From positions 61,626,001-61,690,000 of the forward strand of contig NC_080590.1 of the NCBI RefSeq assembly GCF_029962835.1: a stretch of 64,000 nucleotides of DNA, written 5' to 3'. The stretch comes from Magnolia sinica (lineage: Eukaryota; Streptophyta; Magnoliopsida; Magnoliales; Magnoliaceae). The position numbers and the translations under genes are program-made. Below are positions 33,332 to 45,639 of this stretch, piece after piece. Every line of letters begins with the position of its first letter. Within the stretch, counting starts at the first letter, position 1. The notes under the pieces are model-generated. The model did no database searches. It was not told the origin of the DNA and saw nothing but the letters and a program-made list of their open reading frames with translations.

Positions 33332-36300
33332 TGTAATGCCCTGAAATTCGGGGGTCGAGCATAACTCAGCTCCCGAGTTCCAAAACATCACTTATGCAAC
33401 ATATTTAATGATGAATGTATGTTGACTGTATTAGTGCATAAAACATGGAATAGATTAAGCCAAAACACAGATATGATTCAGGGACAAGTGAATAAAGCAA
33501 GCGGAAGACTTATAGTAAAATGTGTACAAGTGTAAATCCCTGAATTACATATACAACTAGATCGTGTAAAAGTGTTATTTAACAAAATTATAAGTATCAA
33601 ATTACATCATTTCAGTCCCCAGAAATATCCCAGAAATCCCACGCATCAGACCGAGGCTCGCTAGAACCCGCCTGAAAACTGCATATAGGAGAAGGCAGCC
33701 TCGTCGTCATCCAGCTCCCGCTCTGCCTCAGACGTCGCATCCACATCTGCAACATCAGGGCCTAAGACAGAGTCTGGTGGGTGTGTAACACCGCCCCAAA
33801 AACGTGGGAGTGAGTGATCAACTCAGTGGAACGATAAGGCACTGGTTAATATGTTATCAGTTCAATCAAACAGTAATGATAAAGCAGGACAATTAAATAA
33901 ATCCTAAGTACTCTTGTTAATGCAAGTATGAATGCGGTATGATGCGTGCCCTCACGCGTACACCCTCAGCGTCTTCATCTTACGTTACGCATGACATCGC
34001 CTCAAAGTGCGCCACATCTACAAAGCACATGCAAATGCGGTGCATGGATATGATTACCAAGTTGTTATTAGTCCATTTCACACAACAGGATTGGGAAACT
34101 AAGATACCTTCCTCATGTCACCATCCAAACAGTGATCCATACTAGGGTCGTCAATCCTAGACATCTCATACGATTTTATATTTAAGGTCGTAGCAAAGGG
34201 CTCGTCACCAATCAATGCACGCCTTTCATGCCCTTACTACCACAGATCGGCTCGTCACCTCCTTGCGGTATCCAGGTATGCTCGAGGTCACTACAAAGGG
34301 CTCGTCACCAATCAATGTAGGCCGACAGCACGAATATAGTGTCTCATACCACCATAATCGGCTCACGAGTTAAGTTGCTCACTGGTCACTACGGGGAGGC
34401 TCGTCACCCCAGCGTAGGCCGACAGCTCGACCACGATGTCCCATACCACCATGTCCGGCTCATGAGTCTTAACGGATCAGGTACCATGGTTATTAGGATT
34501 TCACTGATAAGTTCGGTACCCTAGATTCAAGAAGCAGCGTCCATACATGGTTAATATACATCGGACAATCGGGTTACTTGACGAACTCGACTAGCACGAG
34601 CGCACGTTGAATTGAACGACATAGAGTGCGCAAACACTCCGCGTGGCCAAACCACTGCCGCCAACTCTAATACGGCTCGGGTTCGTCTAATACGTCCTAC
34701 GTGGCGAAAGCAATCTCAACCACGAATATAGGGTCAATTACCGATCTCCTGGACTAAGGCATAGTCCCAAATATCCTACACTACTACAGATATTCATATG
34801 GAATGTAAAACAGTAATGGAACAATAACTCAAATCATGGTACATACACATCTGAAGAATATCAACTTAACATAAATGTAAGCATAGGAGATGCTTGAATT
34901 TAAATAACTTGGAATGTAACTGCATAAAGGAAAACATGCGCATCAATAGGAGTATTGAGAATCACTTCTCAACGCCCACAATTAGTGTAATCAGTTACAC
35001 TTAGATCATTCATGCATTTCTACAAACACTTAGCATACATGGAACAACATACATGACGTATGTTGGAATACATGCACTTAGACAATTCCTTTTACCAAGG
35101 AGTTGTCATACATGCATCTAGCATACATACATGACAAATAATCATGGCAAACACAAGTGCGTATTTTATACGTATACGGTACTTTATAAATACACTTAGA
35201 ATACACAAATCTCAATATAGCATATGCATATCAGGAAAGCAATGTAAACATAACATTTGACATGTGAAATCTCATCCATAACAAGAATAAATCACTAACT
35301 GGGATTGAAAGCCTTGAAAACCATAACCTATACACTTAAAGTCCGCACCTTAAGCGAAGAAAGAACCGCCGAGCTGATTTAGACGAGTTGTCTTCGTCAA
35401 CGGCGCTAGAATACCCTAAAATAAGGATAGAAATGAGATACAACAACACCAAGTCTAATCTAAGCTCTAACACAGGTTAGGGTTAGGTTAACTTACCCCA
35501 AAAGAACTCAGAATCGTCAGAGGAACGATTCAAAGTAAAGGTTCAAAGGTGAAGAAGAACAAGGAAGAATCAAGATGAATTACCAACCAATCTCTCTCAC
35601 TAACTCTCTCTTTTCCACTCTCTTTCCAAGCTAGGGTTAGAGAAAATTCGTATGGAAATGAGAGCTAGGGTTTAAGAACTATATATAGGCCTTAAAATGA
35701 TGGAAATAACCCCAGGGTCAAGGTATACTTAGGTTATAACCAAAGCACACCTTTCTCGATCCAACGAAGCACTTCTGGTGGGCCTATAACCACGAAAGGT
35801 CGGACTTAAGCTCCTTGACCATGGATCTAGGTCAAGCAGAGTTTTCATACCGACCGGCTCTTCAGATCAGCCGTGGCGGACCACACTCAATTCAACGGTC
35901 ACGGAATCTCGATCAGGTCCACAAGCACTAGGATATGCCTGGGCCAACTATCCTGATCAGAGGGTGAAATTGGGTCAGAATCCAACGGTCAGAATGCTTA
36001 AAATCGTCACACAAGCGACACGACGCAGATTTCAGTAAAAGCTTATTAAATTCCAACCGTTCTCACACTCTTCACTCCGAGCTCAACCAAATCGACCCAG
36101 AACATCAGATCGACTTGATTTTCGAGGTGAAGATCAAGCCCAACTCGGTGACCGCAACAGCCTAAGATCATCGCCATCGGACTTTCGACGCGCGGTCTAG
36201 GTCCGATCCAGATCTTCCAAAAATTCCCCAGAACAACTGGATTTAGCGATGGATCCCAGATTTCAGAGTAACGTAGCGCTCACTAATCTACACGTTTAGA

Positions 36301-36421
36301 GCCATGCAGATTCAATTTAAAGTGATTGATGCGAATTTCACAAGCAATCGAGTAAAGCGCTAATTACCCCAAAACAACTACTTAAGGAAAGATTAGCACA
36401 GAAAATTCCAAGGTCGTTACA
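33332..36421 (-). repeat. T1 5' LTR
   Basis: 3090 bp, aligned end to end with 23207-26291. Differences include TGTAATGCC for TGTAACGCC at the edge and AAAGAAC for AAAC near 35502. It carries the same 100 bp tandem array (about 34184-34470). The CCGTC duplication follows at 36422-36426. No gene is seen in it. Confidence 0.97.
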
Positions 36422-36426
36422 CCGTC

Positions 36427-36955
36427 CATCCTTTCAAGCGCCAGCAGCACCACCTCTGTGTCAGTTCACAGGTGCTTGTTTTGGATGCAGTGGGATAGGG
36501 CATCGTAGGCGCGAGTGTCCCCGTCCCTAGCAGTAACCTCCACAACAGCAGCAACGATGAGAGTATCTGCCGTTGAGACCCCAATAGTGGCAGCAGCAGC
36601 AAGATCAACCATCGAGGCACCCGCAGCAGCATAGGCCACCACAGCAGCAACAACGGCAGCGATTAGAGAGGGGATATACACCTCCCCAGCAGGACCCTCA
36701 GCCGCCAGGAGGAGTCGTCGACGATTTGTGCGACCAGGCCTTAAGACCGTCTTGCTAGATTATTCATGGAGGAGACATCTTGGAAGCGAGATGTTGAGAT
36801 TCGCAATCGTTATACTCGTCTCCTTGTTGTTTGACTGCATTCATGTGTTGTGTTTTCAATTTTACATAGTGAAATGATTTTCCTCTTTTATGAGCTCCAG
36901 TTAATTACGTGATGTGTAAATTTTGAGGACAAAATTTTTATTATGAGGGGAGAGC
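36427..36955 (+). pseudogene. L gag tail, chromodomain-end remnant and polypurine tract
   Basis: Resumes L after T1. A zinc knuckle C-F-G-C-S-G-I-G-H-R-R-R-E-C lies at 36477-36518, followed by a Gln/Pro-rich tail (CAGCAGCAA runs to about 36700), as in Tekay/Del gags. Protease, RT, RNase H and most of integrase are missing. The only pol remnant is METSWKRDVEIRNRYTRL-like sequence at 36766-36834, equivalent to the ATWE.E..MR..YP end of the chromodomain. TTTTGAGGACAAAATTTT (36921-36938) and the purine tract GAGGGGAGAG (36945-36954) come next, immediately before the 3' LTR. This shows directly that L is an internal-deletion derivative. Confidence 0.82.
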
Positions 36956-38819
36956 TGTAAGGCTCGTATCCTAGACCGTACCGTTCCTTAGACTCTCGCA
37001 ATCCTCCCCATCGAATTCCAGTAACCCCCGACCCATAGTGGCATTTGCCCGCGACCCTAAGTCACATCCTTTAGATCTAAGTTGACTCAACCTAAGACTT
37101 TTACCCTAACGACCACGCCATTGCCGTGATTCCAACGCCGTATCTTTCGCATTGATGCGATACCCAGGCCAGGAGTTGTGGGCTCACGTATATTTCAAGG
37201 AAACGCCATGCATTGCGAATCTTGAGAGAATATTTACCCACCTATCACATCAATCAATCCAGTACACATCCCATCACAACCCATACCTAGTCCATCCCTC
37301 TCTCACCAACAAAGCAAGGTAGCCCATACCCCATGCCACCATATGCCCCCAAAAGTCAACACCACCCATCCCTCTCATCCCATCCTTCTTACACAGCACC
37401 ATCCCTCCCCCATACATCACTCCATCCCATCTCATTCTCTACCATTTCCAAGCAACCAAGAGAGAAAAAGGTTCTAAGGAGAGAAAGAACCCACGATCAA
37501 GGCCTACTTCCTACCCCCTAATCTCTCATCTCAACCCTCCAACCTTCATTAACCTCCATCAAAGAAGAAACCAAGGAACTAAGGAAGCCATAAAACCAAG
37601 AAGAAGTGGAATCGGTGGGTGTTTATAGGACTAGATTTGTGATTTTAATGATGGGCCAAGTAGGGCCTATCGATTGATGGTATGGATCTCACTTTGGACC
37701 CTAGGTGTGGCCGATGACTCACCATGATTCATATGGTCATCCCATGATGGGGCCATTCTCCATTGACCCCATCATGATGTTTATTTTTCCTATTATAAAA
37801 AAGTCATCTAGACCTTGATCTTGTGGGTGGGAAAGGGAATCCCACTATTGATTTTTGTGATTGGAGGGCTCACATGTGGTGGGACCCATTTGATGTATGT
37901 TTTGTAATCTTAGGAGGGCTCATAGTAGCGGAGCCCTCCATCACATCTCTCTCTCTCTCTCTCTCCCCTATTTGCGGCCCACCTATGATGTGTGTATCTT
38001 TTATCAACGTCGTCCTTGTGTTGGGCCCACCTTACTGCCTGTACAGTGGGCAGGCTTACTGCCTGTTCGTTGGGATAGGCCTAGAGGAAGGAAAACAGAA
38101 ATATCATCTTTACTCCAAAGGAGATGGTGGGCCACGCGTGTGGATCCACCTTGATTAGATGTGTGAGATCCACACCATCCAGATCATGGGACCACCATGA
38201 TATGTGTTTTATCCAGGCCGTGTAGCAGGCCTGGACGTAAGGAAAATACAAATAGCAGCTTGATCCAAACCTTGGTGGCTCATCCATGTGGCACCACTGA
38301 TGTATGTTTTGCATCCACCGTCTAGTGTAGGGACGGTGGGTCCCACGAGTTATATAGTTGTTGTATTGATGTCAGCAAGTTCAGTGGGTCTGATCATGAG
38401 GTATGTGTTTCATCCTAACCATCCATTTGTGTGGGGACTCCACCATGATATACGAGTTTTATCCTCACCGTCCATCTGACGGTGGACCTCACCATGATGT
38501 TAGTGTTTTATCCACGCGGTCCTGTCCATGGACGTGGGATCCATCGTGATATATGTGTTCCAACCTCACCGTCCATCTAGATGGTGGGATCCACCATGAT
38601 GTACGTGGGTCATCCATAACGTCCAATCACTTGTAGAGATCGTTTTATGGCTTTACATGGAGAATGAGATAGATCTAAATTTTAAATGGGACCCACTTGT
38701 TGTATCTGTGTGGCCCATGTGTTGTATGTGTTATAAATCCGCACCGTCCAGCCATGGACAATGGGACTCACATGATGTATGTGTTTTATATCCAAGCCAT
38801 CCGTCCGTTTTGCTGGATG

Positions 38820-39115
38820 CAGGGCCCATCTATTGTATACGCAAGGCCCACCTGCTATATATAAGACCCATTTGATGTACATGAGGCCCATGTGATGAGG
38901 CCTATTTTGATGTATATGAGCCCATGTGATGAGGCCCATTTTGATGCATATGAAGCCCGTGTGTGAGGCCCAATATGATGTATATGAGACCCATTATATG
39001 TGTGAGGCCCGTTGTATATGTGAGGCCCAATTGTGAATATGTAAGGCCCATGAGATGAGGCCTATTGTGATTGTATGAGGCCCATTGTATGACTGAGGCC
39101 CATTTGTATGTGAGG
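38820..39115 (+). repeat. GAGGCCCAT-type tandem array in the L 3' LTR
   Basis: About eleven to twelve units of the array seen at 4050-4290, with extra copies around 39000-39090. The CACCGTCCATC-type repeats lie just before it (about 38110-38620). Confidence 0.75.
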
Positions 39116-41362
39116 CACACCATGATTTATGTGTTATATACACATCGTTTATCCATTCATAGGCCGTGTGCCCCACCACCTTTTGCAGGCCTACCATGTA
39201 TGAGTGATGAGGCACGCGCTGTCCATCCATTTCCTAGATAATTGGAGGGCCAAGAGCCCCATTATGATTTCGATTCTGATCCCAAATGGACCGCACCTTG
39301 GGAGCAATGGTGGTTAAATGTCCACGTTGTAAACGGTGGTTAAATGTCCCTGTTGTACATCTCCCTAGGGCCCGTTGTTAAGCCTATGACCATCTTACCT
39401 TATTAGGCTATCCCAAATCATTAGGCCCCCATAAGTGTTACCCATCTTACCCTAGAGGGCTAACGCAAACTATTGGGCCCCCATTCATGCTAGTGCTCTC
39501 CACCACCCTTGTAGGAATCACCATAACTTGTAGATTCACCTTATTTGTATCGGGCCCCATAAAAAAGTCCAACTTACCATATGATAGAGTGGGTGAGAAA
39601 CCCCACTTAATATACTTAGGGTCATCATCTTGACTCCCACTATTGAATGATTCACCCCATGAGGTTCATCCTTGATGTAGTATAGCATTTAAGCCGCCAC
39701 TATATATATATATATATAAGAGTACATCATTACCGTAGATCATGCTTAGTATAACCTCATGATTCTTGCCCATGCGCATCATATCTATTGTTGGGCTACC
39801 CCAAAACATTGGGCCCCATTGATAATGATGTTTTCCACCATATCCTGTGGAACTACCCGAAGCTTTGGAGCCCTCCTTATGATTTGTATCAGGCCTTCCA
39901 TAGCAATGTGGCCCACTTAGATTCATGTTTTTCCTAAGTTTAATGACCATACCCAAGGCTCACTTAGGAGTTGAGCGAGCTACCCAATCCATTAGAATGA
40001 TACATAGTCCTAGATGTATGGACTCCACCAAAGCCAACTTATATTCATATCGGTCCCCCATAGGAAAGCCTAATTATTACATGATAGAGGGGGTGAGGAA
40101 GCCCATTTGTTGTACTTAGGCTCGTCCTCTTAACTCACCTTGTTGTATACCCGCTTGACTCACCCCGTAAGATGTGTCTTACCTTTGTAATCAATTGCTA
40201 GGATATTGATGTCATGTATGTATCGTCCACACCATCCATTTACCTTTTTGGACGAGTGTGAGGCCCATCCTTGACATTAGTGTGTCACCTATGCCATCCA
40301 TTATTTGTAGGAGAGTGCATCATCACCCATTGCCATAGATGGAAGAATATGTGGTATCAGATTTAATATATCCACTTTTGATGCTTATTTGGGTTCGTGG
40401 GTAAGATTCACCCTCCTTTCAGTGGACTCCGCCTTAGGATATATGGTGTATTAGTGCCTTGAGAAGGTTGAGATAGTTTAACATGGGGCATACCATAAAG
40501 ACTGTTTCATGCCTAGTGGGGCATATCATTCCGTTCCTACTCTTTGTATGTGATATACCGGTTAGGGCCAGTTATTGTTTGTTAACATCTGATAATCATG
40601 TTAGTGTACTTAGTCTGTAATAAACATTGCGACATCAGGGTTGTGGCCTCCACAGGCATATCGTGGATGGCCAGATGGGACACCGAAAATATTTGGAACT
40701 CATCATATGGGCATGTTCGATGTCCGTGGGTGAAAGCCCCTAAACCCCCATGGCCAGGGGATGCTCCAACGTCTAGACCAAGTGGATACATGAGCGCCCG
40801 AGTGTCGAATACTAGTAGGCGGCGTCTCCCACTGTGTCGTGTTCAGTTGTAAAAGGGGTGTGGCCTTATCTGCCAGAGTGAGGGGGTTGTAAGCTAGGCT
40901 GAGTTTGACCAGCTCACAAATGGGTTCGCTATCGATGAGCTGGGTAGGTATTAGCAAACTTCTGGCCATGCGGGTAATGAGGTCTTTTCCTCTCGCTGGG
41001 CGGTGCGGCTAGGGAGGCAGCAGCCAGTGTGAAGTGTACTATACCTCGGTGATATCCCTAAGATATATGGTTCTGATATTATGACACCCCGTCACTGTTA
41101 CACACGTGGGTGGACGCTGATGTGGCGGGGCCTAAGGGCCTAGACGAGCTACCAGTGGTTGGTAGGCTACTGTGCATACAGTGAGGCGGAACCTTGTCCC
41201 ACATCGGAATCATTGTGGCGGTCAGATGCGGACTTGCTGAGCAGGAGTTGCGTACTCAGCATTTGACTCATCATTCATTCATTCACTATCCACACAGTCA
41301 GGTGGAGCGTAACCAAATCATTATGTGTACCTTCGCAATGGCCAAGATTTCGATTGAGCGCG

Positions 41363-41367
41363 CAACT
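41363..41367. repeat. Probable target duplication CAACT, left copy (C1 into L)
   Basis: CAACT precedes C1, and CGACC follows it at 50944-50948. The unoccupied L LTR (around 21900-21912) reads GCGCATGACCAACC. The two mismatches are G/A and C/T, as expected from loss of methylated cytosines. Confidence 0.65.
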
Positions 41368-43700
41368 TGAAATTGCGATAATGACCGCTTTAGTTGAAGT
41401 AGGAATATACCAATATGTCCTAGAGGGGGGTGAATAGGACTTTTATAAAAATTTTATGGTTTATTTAAAGTCCTATCAAACTTGTCCTGAGTAGATATGC
41501 ATGAATCAGGATTTCTCCAAAATAACTCTAATGGCTTCCAAGCCAAATAGAGGATCCAATCATAATGTTATTTGACAGTAAGATACATTTTGTAAATTAT
41601 GATGGATGTGACTGTGTGAGGTGTGTTCTTAGATATTCAGTTATGAAAGAATTTAAAGGAATCACACAAGTAATCAAAGACTAATATCAATCATAAACAC
41701 AGTCATTTTTATAGTGGTTCGACTACTTATTTACTCCACTCTCGGCTGACACACTCAACCCTTGAGTGTACCAGATTTCACTAAGGAGGTTTCACAATAG
41801 GTTCACCTCAAACTGGAGGTTTTAAATTAGGTTCACCTCTAACCAGTACAACCTACACTTATGCTGACAGTTTATGCTCCTACGAGCAAGGGTCAACACA
41901 TAGCACCCAATTTTAGGCACACTGGCCAAGGATCCACTCAAGGAACCTCATAAGCTTATGCTCCCACGAGCAAGGGTCAACACAAAGCACCCAACTTTTA
42001 GACCACCCTGGTCAAAGACCTACTACAAGGACCTAAGAGTTTATGCTCTCCACAGAGTAAGGGTCAACACAAAGCATCCACCACATACACTCCCGCTGGA
42101 AGCCTTCTACGAGGACTTGCAAGGGGTGAGAAACACCTTAGACCCAATCCTACAGAAGGAATGATCACAAGGGTCCTCTGGACTCTAATAACTTATAGAT
42201 AAGCAGATGAGTCCCTTTCAGTGTATTGTTGAAGATCTCCTGTAATGAAGAACTTCAGCTTCCTTGATCCGCAACTCAGAAGATGTACCAATACATGGTG
42301 ATGTGTTGAGTCAAAGTTATAATGGAATCCTACTTTATTGAATATTTTCTTATAAGGGAGATAGAGCGATTCCAATCATCTATGCATTCAAGGTATCCCA
42401 GCTTAATGATTTGCCATTAAGGTGGTAGCTGGAGGATCCTTGAATGCAGAAGTTCATTCCCCAATCCACTCTATTGAATGTTAATGATGAGGATGGATTG
42501 GAGGATGAACTCCCATGAGAGAAAAAGGCTAAGGGTATATGATCTAGGGTTAAGCACACAAAAGCACTCTCTCTTTTTCTCTATCAGCAACTAAGGGTAA
42601 GCTCTCATTAAATAGGCAGAAGGTTCCAACGGATATAAAATGGTCACATTTTTGACAGAGTTCGATATCATTGAGCAGGGTCGATATCATCGAGCATATA
42701 CTCTCGATAACATTGACTGGCCGCTCGATGACACAAACTTAAATGTCAAACGCTTTTGAACCTTTTTGCTAACTAGTCGACGAAAATAAACATGCATCGA
42801 TGTCATCGGATTTCGAACTCCGATTTCATTAATACGAGGTTCAATTCCTCGACATTTGAAAAACGAGAGAGCCTTACCTTTGAAAAATTTCAGGTTTAAA
42901 AGAATGATTGAGGCACACTCGATATCATTGGAATTTGAATGTCGATGATATCAATAGTCGTGTTGATGCATTGATAAATCTGAAAGATTTTTCAGTTAAG
43001 CTTGCCGGACAGTTTATGTCTATTCTCGATGTCATCGACCCAACCTCGATATCATCGATATTTGAATATCGATTCTATCGAGTGACCCTCGATCCAAGAT
43101 AAAACGACCTGAAAATATTGCTGGAAAATAGAGTTTCCAAAACTGATATCATCGAAATTTAAATTTCAAGGATATCGAGGAGACTTCGATATATCGAGGA
43201 TTTTATGATTTGCCTTAGCAGAACTTGTACACATTATATATGATGTCAATTTTATCGAGTTAGCTTTGATAAACTCGAGATTCAATTATTGATGATATCA
43301 ATACGACTATCGATGCATTGATAATTCCGTCCAAAGGTATATGCGATTGTTGGACATCTTATGTCCTCATTTTGATATTATCGAGTGAGTTTCAAGGACA
43401 TCGATAGCAAGGTTCGATTCCATCTAACCGCCTGTCGATAAATCGACAAAGGTAGAAAACTTAGAGATTTTTCTACAGTTTTGAAAAATTTTTCTAACCC
43501 AAAAACCCTATGACATTCTAATCAATTTTAAGGGTTTTAATTACCTGGTATTTTTGGCCATGGGATGTGAGGCTAAGATTCACCTATGGTGAGTTCAAGC
43601 TCACATCCAGTTGAGGCAGACGGTTGATTAATCTTCCTATGGAGCTTCTCTGTCTAGCCAACTCAACACTCGTGCTAATTGACAAACTAGGGCACTTTCA
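41368..43700 (-). repeat. C1 3' LTR
   Basis: 2333 bp. It contains about 80 bp tandem units (about 41870-42080) with GCAAGGGTCAACACA. A region at 42655-43450 is crowded with TCGATATCATCGA-type motifs and their reverse, and has a perfect 9 bp-arm palindrome at 43054-43073. The ORFs in it are not conserved. No gene is seen. Confidence 0.93.
42655..43450. promoter_or_regulatory. TCGATATCATCGA motif cluster in the C1 3' LTR
   Basis: Fifteen or more variants of CGATATC, ATATCGA and ATCGAT in both orientations at irregular spacing, in otherwise AT-rich DNA. Equivalent clusters: 49880-50690, 61015-61810 and, reversed, about 56260-57065. Being in the LTR upstream of transcription, it may hold promoter or enhancer sites (inference). 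Confidence 0.6.
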
Positions 43701-44519
43701 ATCTCCCCCTTTGTCAATTACGTGACAAAATACCAAAACATCATAGAACAACGTCTATACTGACATCCTAAATTGTGTGTACATGTACTTTACACAATTG
43801 TACAATACTATCTAGTTCACATACACAAACATTTAGAAGCTGCTCCCCCTAACTACAAACTCCCCCTATCTTGTTGCAGCTGCTCCCCCTAATTCCTGCA
43901 TCACCAATCACAAGCAGATACACATGATTTTCCTTTGGAGTGTGGGATTTGTTCTCCCCCTTTTTATCAGTCATTGGCAAAGGTAAATATAATAGGTGAT
44001 ATTGACTGAAGTAGATAATGTGGGAGAACCATAATTTAGGGATCATATGCATATAATAGATGGATGGAAAACCAACATCGCATTATAGAAACCATGTATG
44101 CATAGTAGAGCAATTAGAGAACAGTGAGATAAGCAAATAATATAAAGATAAAGCATCACACACATCACATCCCACAGATGACATAAACTAGATAAAACAG
44201 GGGATCTCAAAATGGCAGTAAATATGTGTGAACTATAACCCGCCATTTCCCAAAATATCAAAAATGTATATACTGCCCAAGTTTGGCAGTAGTATAATAG
44301 TTATTCCAACCAAGCAAAAAAAAACAAACCCATCCATGGGCACCCAAAGCAGAGTATGTTCCTCACTCAGAGGATAACACAACCAAAAAACTTGTCAAAC
44401 CTTGTGGATTAGTAATGCATCACACACATATATGAATGAGCATAGGGCATTCAAAGAGATATTTATGCCCTAATCATTTCAGGGAGACTCCAGGTATGTG
44501 ATGACGGGAAGGATGTATT
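43701..44519 (-). other. C1 3' noncoding region with polypurine tract and repeated C-rich tracts
   Basis: On the coding strand AAAGGGGGAGAT (43701-43712) abuts the 3' LTR and is the plus-strand primer. Further copies of AGGGGGAG lie near 43845, 43861, 43883 and 43955. The same arrangement is seen in C2 (62078-62335). Pieces of TATACTGCCnnnTTTGGCAGT also recur in both copies. No gene is seen. Confidence 0.75.
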
Positions 44520-45566
44520 AGAGACAATGAAAGCCTTTATTGCTCTGGTAAGGAATCCAAAATTTGTTTTGTAGCATGTTGCAAGTCATCGGCATGTGTC
44601 TGATCTCTGAAAGACAGGCTTCACAGTTATCGAGCCATTTCATCATGTGAGATTGTTCATCCAGAAGGTCCTGTGCAATGTCTCATTCTGTGTCTGTCTG
44701 AATGATATTAACAGAGTCGGGGCTATACTCAGAATTGCCCTTGCCTGAGGTTGGATCAGTTTTTCCCCACAAGACATGTTGTCAATGATATTCAGATTGC
44801 AGATGTCTTCGTGGTTGAACCAGGCACACGGGTGCAGGAGATCATTAGTAGGAGGCAGCCCAAATTGTCATGACAGCTTGGACACAAGACATGGGAATGG
44901 AAGTGTAGTGATGGATTCGACTGAAGACACCCGAATTAATTGTCGTAGAATGAGAGTGGGTAGGCACACTTGAATACCTAGATGAACATCATATAGAACA
45001 TTGAGAATGTATGGAGGAAGCTTGTTGCCAGAGACTTCACAGGGATAGACATTTGTGCTAAAAATGCTGTGAAGAATTTTATATGCAGGATTGAGATGCT
45101 TAACATGAAGAACATTCTTTGCATTTCTCGGTATTATAGCACCATTACATAGTGCTCGAGTAACTTCTCCCCATACACCAAGACCGTTCATATTTCGTTC
45201 TGATGCAGGTATCTTAGTGACTTTTACACCAACTAGACGACTTATCAGTCTAGGGGTGATGTGCTCGGTCCGATTTATGACAACAACTAAAATGATTGGA
45301 GGATTATTTTCAACATTATAGATTAAGTTCAGAAACAGATGCAGAAGATTATGCTGAAATCCTCCACCAAAATTTATGATATTTCCCCACCCAATCAGTT
45401 CTAAGAGATCGATGATCCCAAAGGGATCAATGCACTTCCTATGGACTGCTCGTTCTGCCACAAATTTTAAGTTGAAAATGGAGATGAGGCAGTCGCATTC
45501 TTCTTACCTTTCTGGCACTCAGTTGAGGAACGTTGTGGAGGAACCAGTCCTTTGTCATGAGACATT
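44520..45566 (-). pseudogene. Extra ORF of C1: 'putative plant transposon protein' domain
   Basis: Homologous to the T1 ORF at 32470 and to C2's at 63870. The likely start is at 45566 (MSHDKGLVPPQ). A stop and frame change near 45465 lead into a 197-codon frame (45461-44868). There one reads DLLELIGWGNIINFGGG, LISRLVGVKVTKIPASERN (residues 72-90), GVWGEVTRALCNG, ILHSIFSTNVYP (129-140), LPTLILRQLIR (167-177), and TTLPFPCLVSKLS up to a TGA. In-frame sequence beyond the TGA (LPPTNDLLHPCAWFN) matches C2, so the TGA is a nonsense change. The domain aligns with T1's in the same order. It occupies the slot between pol and the 3' LTR, where some SIRE elements carry an env-like gene. Function unknown. 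Confidence 0.8.
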
Positions 45567-45639
45567 GTTGCTTGAGATGAAAGAGTAAAAGAAAAAAAAA
45601 TGTTCGGAGAGATGCAGTGTCAAACAAGTGAGCCTCTTT

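Larger units (their letters stand above)
23207..36421 (-). mobile_element. T1: Tekay/Del-like Ty3/gypsy element with an extra ORF upstream of gag
   Basis: 13.2 kb with a perfect 5 bp duplication. Minus-strand order: 5' LTR (33332-36421), iMet primer site, about 0.85 kb leader, extra ORF (32470-31238), AAC-rich spacer, gag, protease-RT, RNase H, integrase with chromodomain-like end, polypurine tract, 3' LTR (23207-26291). The LTRs (3085 and 3090 bp) differ at only about 35-40 positions by eye, mostly transitions, so the insertion is recent. Even so, gag and RNase H carry frameshifts, so this copy was probably already defective when it inserted. It is the youngest large element in the window. 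Confidence 0.96.
36956..41367 (+). repeat. L 3' LTR, first part
   Basis: Starts TGTAAGGC after the polypurine tract and is homologous along its whole length to 2174-6536 and then 21728-21920. It is broken at 41367 by C1. The junction equivalent to the A2 insertion site (about 41171-41178) is uninterrupted here. An ORF around 40598-40852 resembles 5922-6143 because the LTRs are homologous, but its differences are mostly amino-acid changing. No gene is seen in these 4.4 kb. Confidence 0.88.

Noticed and set aside
36417..36681. Minus-strand Leu/Ala-rich ORFs
   Set aside because: They are shadows of the CAG/CAA-rich gag tail of L on the plus strand.
42655..43450. A CRISPR-like or satellite array
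   Set aside because: Motif spacing is irregular, spacers are neither unique nor of equal length, orientation alternates, and the DNA is a plant LTR.
44520..45566. An envelope gene, since SIRE elements may carry env-like ORFs in this position
   Set aside because: No signal peptide or transmembrane segment is apparent, and the sequence matches the accessory domain of T1 instead.
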